A DNA stretch of 64,000 bases from assembly GCF_000471905.2 (NCBI RefSeq), contig NW_006495875.1:1002665-1066664 (forward strand), in the 5' to 3' direction. The stretch's first letter is position 1. Each line of letters opens with the position of its first letter. Positions 35,151 to 47,400 of the stretch are shown piece after piece. The notes beneath the pieces are model-generated. The model saw only the letters and a list, made by a program, of their open reading frames with translations, did no database searches and was not told where the DNA came from. Position numbers and translations under genes: made by a program. The DNA comes from Amborella trichopoda (lineage: Eukaryota; Streptophyta; Magnoliopsida; Amborellales; Amborellaceae).

Positions 35151-35506
35151 CGGTTTCTATAAGGCCTAGGCTTTATGAAAACAAAATAAAGCCTCACCTC
35201 TAATCCTCGTCTAGAAAACACTATCGGGTAACGAAATCTCGATGATGGCTCGAAAATATTTAAAGTTAAAAATTGTATAGGTCTTGTCGATAGGCGGGCA
35301 CTTATTTTTAAGGCAAAATGAATGATCTAGATAATTTATTATAAATTTTAGAGCTTGAAACTTTTTTTTTTTTTTACAAGTATAATGTTCACGTCGAGAT
35401 GATCGATGTACCGTTTTTCTAGTGCTTGACTTGCAATTTTCAATGACTTATGAGGTGAGGATTTATTTATTTTGATAGGACTGTAGCCCTATCAAACTAT
35501 TTTCCT
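35151..35506 (+). repeat. Dispersed repeat A, copy 3
   Basis: The fullest copy: tttctataaggcctaggct, tatgaaaacaaaataaagcc, taatcctcgtc, gatgatggct, gggcacttatttttaa, ttttagagcttgaaac, caattttcaatga and the terminal hairpin TTTGATAG...CTATCAAA (35471-35478 with 35489-35496). It matches 26150-26526 through the same end, tattttcct. No coding capacity. Confidence 0.75.
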
Positions 35507-38431
35507 ACTTATTAGTAAAAGTATATGATTTTTTAATGCTGTTTTCAAAGTTCATTTCATTTAAGGCAATTAAAGAAACATTTGTGATACAAATAAATAT
35601 TAGAGTTTACTTATTTTTATTTTTAATTAAGAATAGGGAGAGAGCTAAGATAAGGATAAAGTTAGGTAAGAGGAGAGAGCATTTTTTGTGCGTGATTTGA
35701 TTTGGGAAAGTCAATATTTTTAATTTAGAGAATAACATATAGATAAGATAAAGATATTTTGATTTAAGAAATAATTATAAAGATGGTACGTGAGAGAGAG
35801 AAAAGATAAGAAAGAAAATAGGGAGGGGAGAGAAAAAAAGGGAAATTTGTCAAAGTTAGAGAGAGGTCTTTTTTAGTTATTTCTTTTTTGTTTTGAAGTC
35901 TATTTAAAGGTAAGAGCTCCATCATTATAAACAAATTAGACAATGATCAAATAATTAGAGTTGAATCAAATTGATCTTGTGATAAGATTTTTTTTGGGGT
36001 AGATTCCCTTGACGACCTTGTTTTTTGGGTTAATTCACTTGCATATTTTGATAGGGTATATTCTCTCAATGATTTATTTTATTTTATTTTTATTGTTCCA
36101 GTTTTATTTTCTCCATGCATCAATTTGTCAAAAAAAAATAACAGTTAAAAAATGTGATATTTTTATTTTCTAATAGTCAAAATATTTGTGCTCCCTCAAG
36201 GGATCCTCTCCATCTCCCTGGGTAAAATATCAATTAAAAATACTTTGAGACCCTTAATTTTGGCAATGCAAGCTCTTTAACCTAGCGAATAACTTCCCAA
36301 AAAGAAAAAAAGAAATTCGAATCAAACTCATGTGCGTTACAAACGCAGAATGTCACAAGATTGAATAGAGCACCTAAGTATTTAAAAGTATGATTAATTA
36401 TTAAATTCGTGTAGCCAATCTTAATTAATTGAAAAAAAGCTATAATAATGATGATGATTATCACATGTTAAACTCAATATCAATTTTTTTTGCTTTTTGG
36501 AAATAATTATTTTGTAATTCTTTTGTGGGTCTTAGAATTTCAAATTGAAAAACTCATTCCAAACAGTTTTTTCACTGGAGGGAGTAAGTGAACAATTTGC
36601 CATGCGGTAGCATCTACCCTTTTATGTTTTATGTGAATGTAGGGATTTTTCGGTTGAAAAGTTTTGTGAGTCAGCGGACACAAGGGCCCGCTGACCCGCT
36701 AAAGGTAAACCTGCACAGGACCAAAATAACTTGGACGGTGCAAACAAGATCCCTCAAAAACGTGTATTTTAAATTATAAAAATTTTGTTTGTTCTTGTAT
36801 ATATGATCACCTTGACCTAGATCATGTTTCCTAAATATTTGGATAAAAAATTCATCTTTATGCTTTCTCTACAACATAAAACTTATATACTTCTCCTCAT
36901 CTAACAGTCCATTCTGAATATAAAGCTAAGATTGCCCCAATCACAATGTCACGTCTCTACATTATTTTATTTTTAATTATTTCTTAACACCAAATTTTGT
37001 ACGTCCAATCCTCTATTAAAATCATACAAGCAAATCATATAAAAAAATATTTCCAATAAAATAAAATAACCAAAATACCTCTAAACATTTCAAAGAGTAT
37101 TTTAGTCATTATATTTTATTAAAAAATTATTTTTAATATTTTTTATAAGTGCACACCAATGAGAAGATGGCATATACTAAATTTCATATTCATATAATAT
37201 GTATAAAAAAAACTAAAAATAAAATACTTTGAAACATATCTAAAATCAAATGGTGAACAACTCTCTTAATCAAAATTGGACGGTTGGATGGTAGGGGAAG
37301 CATAGATCATCTATGCCGTAAGGGACGTATAGAAACCTTTTTCTTCTAATAATCGGTTTTAGTTTGGAAAGAGCCACTGATATTAAAAATAAGAAAACCT
37401 AAGGGGAATGATTTCATGCAAGGGTCGTAACTTTCTTTACGATTCAGGTACAGGGTCATGTGTTCATCATAATGATCACCATCAGCTACAGGGTCATGTG
37501 TTCATCACAATTATCCCCATTCAGCTACAAGGTTGGCTGGTGATGAAGAGAGCGGGACTAGAACCAAAACCAAATGCTTTTATGGAAAAGCTGCCATTAA
37601 AACAAGGATAAGCACATAAAAAAAACTAACATTAAAAAACATTTCAACCTTTTCCTTTCTAAAAATATTGATATCCTTGTAATACTGCCATTAAACACAA
37701 CAATTACAAAGCTCCTACACAGAAAAGTTCTCGGCGACTCCAGCAACTCATTCATCCGCTCTGGTTTATACCGATTCTAGGACCCAAAACACATTCCAAA
37801 TCACTGCAAATCCATTTCTACCTCAAATTCATCAAATCATAACTCCAAAAGCAATGCAAATCAGATGATCTTTGAAATTTTGGATCTAAAATCCATCTTC
37901 AAGATGGACTTTGGATGGGCAGAGTCAGTAAATGCACCAGACCCCTACCCTCTCTAATGACTTGTTATTTACATTAACAGGTGGCACCATTACCATTATA
38001 TCCGTTACTTCTGAGTAAGAAATTCAACCAGATTCTCAAGGCCCCCCTAACAAAGAAAATCCCTATCCAATACATAAAACTGTACAAGTTCAGCTATACA
38101 GAACAGCTTATTCTTCACCCATAAATAAAGCAATTAAGCATAAATAACAAACCCAGGGCAGCAATTGTCTCAATCCCGACCCACCTTCTTTCCATAAGAG
38201 TACAAGATAAGATCCTTACAAGAAGGTCACAGCCGCCTAGACGTTAGATGTAAAATTGCACGATTCTGGGTTGCCATTCTGAAAGACCCAAAAAGAAAAA
38301 AATAAAAATAAAAAAAATCCCCAAACTTTGTATTGCATCCAAAGACGCCGGATTTGAAATCTGATTTCTAGGAGTGATTGGGACACCTAAGCACCTAGTC
38401 CTATAGGATACAAGCTTTTTTCCAATGATTT
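35507..38431. other. Spacer between pyruvate kinase 5' side and GC6 3' end
   Basis: No gene recognised. It contains gagaga-rich patches (35640-35870), repeat B copy 2 (36858-37347) and a 38-bp duplication (tacagggtcatgtgttcatc at 37449 and 37487). The last few hundred bases are likely 3' UTR of the - strand GC6 gene. Confidence 0.5.
36858..37347 (+). repeat. Dispersed repeat B, copy 2
   Basis: About 490 bp collinear with 17656-18120 in the same orientation. The inverted core (caaaatacctc...gagtattttagtca) is present but less perfect than in copy 1. Confidence 0.75.
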
Positions 38432-41400
38432 TCAATCTTCGCTTTCACCTTCTTCAGCCAAACCACTTTCATCACCAATCCCCTCAAGCAAAGAATCCAC
38501 ATCTTCTCCAAGCTCCATAAGTCTCGAACCAAGCCTCTCGACCTTGCTTTGCTCTTGACCCAAACAAACCAACAAATCATTAAGCTCGGCCTCAGTCTCT
38601 CTCTCTACCTCTGCCCTGACCTCAGCCTTCGCAGCCTCTAAGTCGCCTATACCTCCTCCTACTCTTAGGACCTTAACCTCAGATTCAAGCCTGAAATTGG
38701 CTTGCTCTAAACTATTATATGCATCGGAGAGGCTTTTGAGATCCAATTCAAGCTTTTTGGCCATTTGGAGGCTCTTTGATGAGTCAGCTTCAACCTTGGC
38801 CTTCTCGGATTTGAGGGTCTCAATGCGCTGCTGGGCCTCGTGAAGCTCGCGGTGAAGGGGCTCGGAATGCACTCTCTCTCTACCACCATAAGCAGATATG
38901 TCGGTGATGGCACCCTCGCCCCTTGTCTGGGCTAAGTCCTCGGCGAGTCCTGCATTTCGACCAAGAAGATCCTGATGCACTCAAAAGGCACAATTAGACA
39001 TGATGCCACATGATCAATGAGACATAATAGGGCAACAGTGAACAATTATGAGAGAGCGTGTTTAGACACGACACAATCTCTCAATTAAGAGAGAGAGAGA
39101 GAGAGAGATTCATTCTACCAATGACCAATGGTTGTTAAAAAGTAGTTGAGTCTGAAGGCACCCATTTTTGCAAGGGAGTAGAATATAATCTAATAGAATA
39201 ATACTCCATTGGGTCATCACCGTCCAATTAAATTCAGATTGATGGGATCATGTTCTCTTTTGCTGGTTCCCAGTTTATCTCCATAACATTGGATGGTGAT
39301 GATCCCAATTGACTGAGATGTTCTTTAATTCAATTGTAGCATACTTTGCCTATTACCAATTTTTTCTCTTAGCATGCGATTAAGGATTTACCTGCATCTC
39401 TAAGCACTGCTTCTCAATGAAGTCCTTAAGCCGAGTAATGTAATCCCTATCTCCCTCTCCTTGTTGCTGCTCTAAGTCGGAAGGCACAGCTGCCACCTTC
39501 TTCTTGGGATGACTGAATATCTCAACCACACCTTCCCTTATTCTCACCTCCAAACTCTTTATGAACTCAACAAACGCCCCATCAAATAGAGATACCAGGA
39601 ACACATGCTCATGCTTCTCTCCCTCATCCTGCCCTTGCATATCCCCCACCTCGGTGGCCTCAGTCGTTGATCTCAAGAGAGGCCTTCGAGTGGATGGTCC
39701 AGATATCGACGAGACAAAGACATTGGTTCTTTGCAACTCCTCAACTTTCATAAAATAAGCAGTGAGCCCAATCTTTTGGCTTATGGCATCAACTACCATG
39801 AAGGCATCTCGTCCATCCTCCATCGATTTGTTAAAGACTACGCATTCACCCAAAAGAATGGCCGCCAAGCCCTTAGTATGAGGGCTAGAATTTGAGTTTA
39901 ATATGAGCTCTATCAGATATGGGAGATGGGCTGGCGAGGAGAGAAAGGTATCAACTGCATTGGGGCAGTCCCCGAGCCAAGTGATCATGAGACGAAGAAT
40001 GGCCGGTTGGATATATGAGGTTTGGGCGTGTGTTTGAGGATCTTGCTCTTTGGTTTTTGTAGAGGCGGCAAGAGCCAGATATTTAACAATACGATGCATG
40101 AGGGGTTCTGAAGAGACCAAAGAGGGAGCTGGATCCTCTAGTTCAATTCGCAAGACCTTGTACCAACCAAACTTAGAATCCTCAACTATCCTCACTATCG
40201 GAGCGGTAAATGTTAAAAGAAAGGAAAAGTATACAGCAGTAAAAAAATTATCCTCACTCTCGGAGTGGTAAATGTTAAAAGAAAGTAAAAGCATACAGCA
40301 GTCGGAAGGACAAAGGAAAACCAAGGTCCACTGGGGTAATAACCATCTCAATGAAATGACAGTCAGTGAAGGAAAATGGGATGCAACAAAACATAGCATG
40401 ACTACCATTGGTGGATCCCACTATCTTCATCACCGCCCAATATTTCATTGGACACCTCAGGTGCCCAACGAAGTATAATATTCTTTAGTCCAGTGGACTA
40501 CATTATATTTCTACAAAAAATATAGGGAAATTAACAGAAAATCCCTTTCCTTGTTATTAAGTAAATTAAAAAATAAAGTACCTACTATATTTATTTANNN
40601 NNNNNNNNNNNNNNNNNNNNNNNNNNNNNNNNNNNNNNNNNNNNNNNNNNNNNNNNNNNNNNNNNNNNNNNNNNNNNNNNNNNNNNNNNNNNNNNNNNNN
40701 NNNNNNNNNNNNNNNNNNNNNNNNNNNNNNNTCAAAACCCATGTTAGTGCCATTTGTTTGATCCCAATTTCTAATTGTACACTCGTTTCATTCCATTGAA
40801 CAATCACAAAAAAAAATGAACCCTAGAGAGTGTTATTTTAGCCCAATCAACATATGCCATCCATTTTGTTAAGGTGCTTAGATCTAGGCCTCACAAGGAT
40901 TTCTCTTATCAAAATTTTTGGATAGCTTTGTTATCATCAGATGAACAACGTTGAAAAAGGAAAAAAATGGTTTTGAGTTCGTGAAAGCCTAGATCTTGAA
41001 ATTCATAAAATGGAAAGTCCAGATTCAATGTTGCAGGAGACTCATTTTAACCGTATCTATGATGAAAATTGAATTTTATTTTTTTTTGAAAATTGACTAT
41101 TAGGATGAAGAGAGGGTATATGCAATTTTTAGGTCATACAAATGCTACAAAAATAGTTTTCTATAAGTGTGGTTGCATTATATTACTATACAACCGTTGC
41201 ATGAAATCATTCCCCATATATATATATATATATATATATATCTAATACTTAAGCTCAAATTTTGGACATCCATAATTCTCATCATAATGCACTTGTAAAA
41301 ATTATTGAAATACAATTAATTTAAATAAAACTGACCAAAATACCCTACAAATTTAAAAATTTTACCAATATTTTTCTCATTTTATTTATTGCACAAATTT

Positions 41401-44400
41401 ATTGTTTTTGGGTATTTTTTCACTTATGTGAGATGGTGATAGTAAAATATGAGCTCAATCTGATGTATAGAAGAGAAAACAAAATTAATATACAATATTT
41501 TTAAAAGTGGGACTCGAGTGTAAAATACAAAATATACAGGACTACTTCAAATTTTCATTATAAAATAGGATTTTTTTCATATATTTCCCAAAAGAATATG
41601 AGGCCTTACAGGTTCTGTCAGGAAATGAAAAACTTAAGAAAGATGATGCAGTAAGTACCCGTTCTTTGCACTGCAAGTTGTCCTTCAGTATGTGAGATAG
41701 CACACTCGCAGCCCTGCAACAGGTCTATATTGGAAAAGTGAAAGGCTAATCAGCAGATAGTAGTCTGTAAAATTGAAACAAGGAGAAATCAATGACAAAA
41801 GGCTAAATCATTTCTATTGTCCGGCTAATCTCTCTTGATACCCACACCAGCTTTTATTTTGCACGTATACGACTTCCTAAGTTCACAATTAAGAACATTT
41901 TCTCATTTTACTCTAATTTCTAGAGGCGCTCTTCTTTATCTTGCAATTGGTGCAGAATGCATCCCCAAGGATCATAAAAAAGACTCACCTTTACCTCTAG
42001 ATTTTCATTTTGTTAAACTAGGATCTAACTTGACTTTTTCTGTCACCTTGTAATAAAAATGTCATCCGTTTTGAGTTTTTCTCATATTTTTCTCAATTAC
42101 AACTTTTAACTTTTCTCACAGCTCGTAACGGGAGTTTGAATTTATAGAGATTATCTTAGGGCTTTCATATAATGTGCATAGAGATGGTTTGCTTCTCTCA
42201 CTCATCAAATGCATTCAACCAGGCTCGATCTACATAGTTGGAACCACTTGCTTAGAATGCCTTTTTTGTTGGGAGTTTACCCAACCAAAGGCTTGCTGGA
42301 AGGCATTCACACCCAAAACTTAAGCAAGAAGCTAATATCTAGAGCTATAGGTAAGGCAGAGTATTCTGCTCACCTCGAGATCGTACTCATTATCCCTCAA
42401 TACAAGTCCATGCAACAGCAAGCTGCCAAGAATAAGTAGAAACGTTCAGCAAGGAACTAAACAAGCACAAGAAGTACAGATTGATAAAGAAATCTTGCTC
42501 AAAATAAAATTGAAGAGAACAAATACTTTCTGAACAAATTACTCATGAAAAATCAACCATAGATAGCAGAAAGGATATAGTATAACTAAGTGGACTATCA
42601 AAAAGCCCAAGTCTATTGCGTCATCACCTTCCATTGAAATGATAAACAGCGGTAAAACCCAGCGGAATAGGACATAGCCCCATGATGGGTCCATTATTGA
42701 CTCTCTCACCATCACTGTTTATCATTTTAATTAACAGTGATGACCCACTAGACTACGGTTTTTCCATAGTCCATTAGATTTAGTGAACTTCAGCAGTGAA
42801 ATGGTGACGGTGTTTGGAGGTTTGACCTGCCAAATGGCAAGTGAATATCATCCGCAAGAGTAGCACGTGAACTTGATAGAGGTTGAGGAGTCATAGTGGA
42901 TGCCAACATCATCTGGCCCTCGGGATTCCTCTGCTTCACATAATGCAAACTATTAGTGGATCAATGGACACGTTAGAGGGTGATTTATCTCGCAAGCTGT
43001 TTAAAGTTTTCAATGAATGCCACAAACTTATCATAAAACAAAGAATAAATTCAGAGGAAATGCTTAAGCTGTCGAGGAACTAACATAAGCTATTCACTAC
43101 AGATCCATGATTTATCACTGAGTGAAATCAACAGAAAAAAAACCTTATCTCAGAATTCAGACAAAGGATTTCTACAAGGGTAAAAACCTTGGGCAAGAAA
43201 TCAATAGTGATTCAGCTTGCAGGGGTCTAATCACCTGTCTGAACTCTTGTCTGGCTGCCACTATGTTATGGTAAAATACAACTCGATAGTCTTTGTAGTC
43301 CAGCCATCAGGTTGACACAGGTCAACTACCATTGAATCAAGTTCCAATGTGAATCTTGTTTGACCATTTTTTTATTTGCAGCATTTCTCATGGAACTGAA
43401 CCAGTTTCTTTTTGGATAAATAATTCTCTGTTTTGATATTGTAGACTCGTACATGTGGGCGGTATACAAGACCACTGCATATGGTAGTAGTTAGAAAATT
43501 GGGTACAAAAACGTGTAACAAAATGTGTGACAGGAGTCTATAAAAGCGATTGAAGAATCACTAATCTGACTCAAAATTGCCCAAGTTGGGTCGGAATAGT
43601 TAGCGACAGGATTCCCATTCACGGAGCCCCAAAATCGCTATGATTCACTAGATTTTAGTCCCTTTTTTGATATCTTTGTTAAATACAGCCTGATCCAGCT
43701 TAAGAATCACCGACAGGTCGAATTGGAACCAGACCCTGGGGAATCAGGCCTGATTCTAATTTTTGAAAGACTGATCTATCCAAAAATGTGGTCCATGGTC
43801 TATGGGAGTTTGCCTCATGCCAAATGTATTGCAAGGCTATCAAGAGACCATGGCAGAGATGGAAGAGCTGCTCAAAAATGCTGCAGAACCTCCGAGGGCA
43901 TGGGAAGGCTCTTATTGGCCCACAAAATGATATTGAGGAAGTCAGTTTCAATAAGGATGGAGGAATCCCAGTCTCCATTCTAAAGTGTAATGGCACACAG
44001 CAGGGACAAGGATTCATCGAGAGAGGCATCAGCAGAGCCTACTGGATCCCAGAAGGAGAGAAGGGTTTGTCCTGTGTAGGTTCCAAACAAACCGCCACAA
44101 CCAGCAGGGACTGGATTTACCAAAGAGCTGCAGTCAAAATTTAGTTTGATGACATCAGGGTTGAGGGGCTGCGCTACAAGAGGACCGGGGTAGCAAGGGG
44201 GATGACCGAATGCTATGGTTCCACTGGTATAAAAAGTCCAAGGAGCAGAAATTGTGGAGGTGTTTGTTTGAGGAAGCCCAAAAACCAATTATGGACGTGA
44301 TCTGCTGGATAATGGTGGAGAGTTGGATTAGAGCTCCCAAAATCTCTTTGGGGTTTTGCTCTAACCAGATGGACCAATGGAAAGCCTGTATTATTAAGTA

Positions 44401-47400
44401 CACAAACGGAGACCGGTGGCTGGCAGGGGGCAAGGAGATGGTGCTGTTTGTAAAGGTCTTCAACTGAGAAGGGGGGGACCAGGAAAGGCCGGGAACAATG
44501 AACGAAGTGTGTCTAGAGTCTAGACCATGGAAGACCGAAAACAGTGAGTCAAGAATAAGGTTTACTTCATCGTCTTTGCTAGACATGACACATCTCCTTG
44601 CAAGTTGGACGTCAAAATCCAAGGGGGGAAGGTCTCTTTGTTCCTCCAATAACTCTTTATCTTTTGTATTTCTGATAAGAGCTACTACTTTATGACTCGG
44701 AGGAAACCAAACAAGTCACTGTTTGTTTAGGGCCTGTTTCGATATCACAGATGCCTCTCTGGGAAACATGATTCCATGGAGATTGTTGATCTCCTCAGGT
44801 TGGATTGCAAAATCCGCATGAATATGCATCTCCCTTAGAAAGGCATATCCACGTTTTAGGGGCCAAAATAAGGAGACCACTTCTCCACCAAAATACGTGG
44901 ACTTGTGATCTCCATGAAACAATATCCATATGGACCTGAAATTAAAAGATTCAAACCCCCCTATTAGGCATCATGTCTGCCCAAAAGAGGGCTTGAAGCC
45001 CAAGTTTTTTCGCCATTCATTCCCTCTTGCTCGATACCGTTCAACAGGAACCTTCTTTCTCGCTACTTCTCACCTCCCTCTCTCTCTAACATAGCTTGCA
45101 GACACCCAATCTCTCTCTATCTCTCTCTCTCTCTATAACAGGCCCTTCATTTCTCCTCTCTCTTTCTCTCGCTAAGCTCACCAAAATCTCTCTCTCTAAA
45201 ACCCAGAAAAAGTTTCTACGCTTGCTCCTCCCTCCTCTCTCTCTAGCAAAGAAGAGAACATTCAGCTCCGAGAAGCTAGCCTATCAAGTACCCCCACATG
45301 CTATTTTTCCATTTTCTTTAGGGTTCATTATTTTGTGTGTTTTGTTGAATTATATCTAAGGTTGTAATAGAATTTTACAGGCCCATTTTTACCTTTTTTT
45401 TGGGTTATTTCTGTAATCCTTTGATTAATGCTGTCTTTGATGATTCTTCATTCCGATGGTACATATACATTCTCTCTCTCTCTGTTTATATATTTCACCC
45501 ATTTTTCTCTCCCATTTTATCGCATTTTGGACCAAGATCCTCCTGATATGCCACCAAGGCATTAAGGCTATCTCTCTCCCATCTAATGCCCAAGTAACCA
45601 TCTTTCTGTCTCTTTTTAACATGAAATTAGAAACCGACTAAGACATGGTTTCTCTTGTTTGTTCTCATATTCAATGGCCATGCACCCACTTTTCTCTCTC
45701 CTCAAAGTCATATAGTACCCAAGTATCAGATACCCACCTTTGTTCGACAAATACTGAACAAATCAAGCTTTGTTATCCTTTTCGCAAAACAACAGTATTG
45801 CAATTAATCCCACAAAATGCACACTTTTCATAGTTCTGAATTCATATTCATATCCACAAGATGCCTAAATTTCATTTAATCCAAATTGTATGATCATGGG
45901 TGATTCTGAGAGTAAATATGCAACTATGAAAATGTGTTTGGAAATTTGAGTGTTAAAAATTCAGGCTAATAAGAGAAGGAAAACATTTTGAACCAAGAGT
46001 TTAAGAACAAATTCCTGATCAAGTAATTTACAGTGCCATCTAAATGATAAACCAGGAAAACAGCTATCCCCACCAGCATCAGCTCATCTATAAGAAAAGT
46101 CTTTCATGGTTTCTAGTTCCTCATGTCACCCGCCTTTGCTGCTGATTCTAGTATTTATTACTAATTTCAAATCCCCATACAAAAATTCACCTTAAAGCCT
46201 TTTTCAAGCCTGATCTAACTCTATACTTTTCTATTTAAATAGTGAAGTTCCATACTAGTCAATTACGAGCTACAGGCAGCTATAAGGAAATAAATGACAG
46301 AACTGCAGTTCCTCACACAAAAGAGTCACCCTATGTTATATTCCAACCTAAAAAGCAGATCAGAAGTCGTTTCGTCCAACTTTCATTTCACAGAAGACTT
46401 CTTGTAGGTGAATGACCAAAAAGCCAGGAAGCCATGGCTCAAGGAGCTGTAACCTAGACAATTATTACCATGAGCCAAAAAAGTAATCATAAAGGGTGAT
46501 AGATGCTGTATATGATGCTAGTGTGGGATTTTTCTTTTCTTTGATAATTAGATCATAGCGTAGGATCATAAACTGGCATTGTTATACAAGGATGGATATA
46601 AATGAACTTAAATCATGTGTGGCACTGGCACTAAAGCTGTAGCGAAAAAGATAAACAACTCGTTTATGTCCTGAGCTTCCACAAAATGCACAAAAATGAA
46701 ATGTTGGATAAAATATAAGAAACATACTCTTTAGTACAAGTAAAATGACAGCAAATGTACAAGCCAAAAAAATTCTTTAACACGTATATTGGGTAAATGG
46801 AAATCCACAAAATCGTTCTACAAGGGTAGCAGCCAGGAAACATGCAGCATGCTGTAGAGTAATAGTAGCAGCTTCTCAATTACTTCCCTAACAAGTTATT
46901 TCTGTTTTGCAAAGCATAAACAAAAACGGAACAAGATAGTGCAACAGCAACTTAGTAGCAAGTATACCTCGCAGAAGCATTTAATAACATATTCAGCAGC
47001 AATTCTTTCTTGCAAGCTAGGGGTCTGTAATAAGATACTAAGAATTGCGTTTAGTGCAGGTTTAACATGGTGCTCTTCTCCAAGCATTTTACTGGTAAGA
47101 AAGTCAATATTTTGGGGGTGTCTAGCAACCAAATCACCAACACAGCGGAGTGCCTGAAAGTAGGGATGCGGTTACAAAAATATGCCAAAATATGATTATA
47201 GAGGACAATATCTCACTACCAAGACATTAAGAAAAGATTGATGATTGATGATAGAAAGAATAAGATATTGATCCATAAAATTTTAATTAGATATCGCAAT
47301 ATCAGCTTACAAAAGGAAACCCAAAAAGGACAACACAGAAATTTTAACACAAACTAACATCATCAGTTTAGAAAAGCGAGAAACCAATCCATCAATTGTG

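Noticed and set aside
44730..44960. Possible foldback or hAT-like element (gggcctgtttcg start, two catggagat copies)
   Set aside because: Inverted similarity is weak, and neither terminal repeats nor a TSD could be found.
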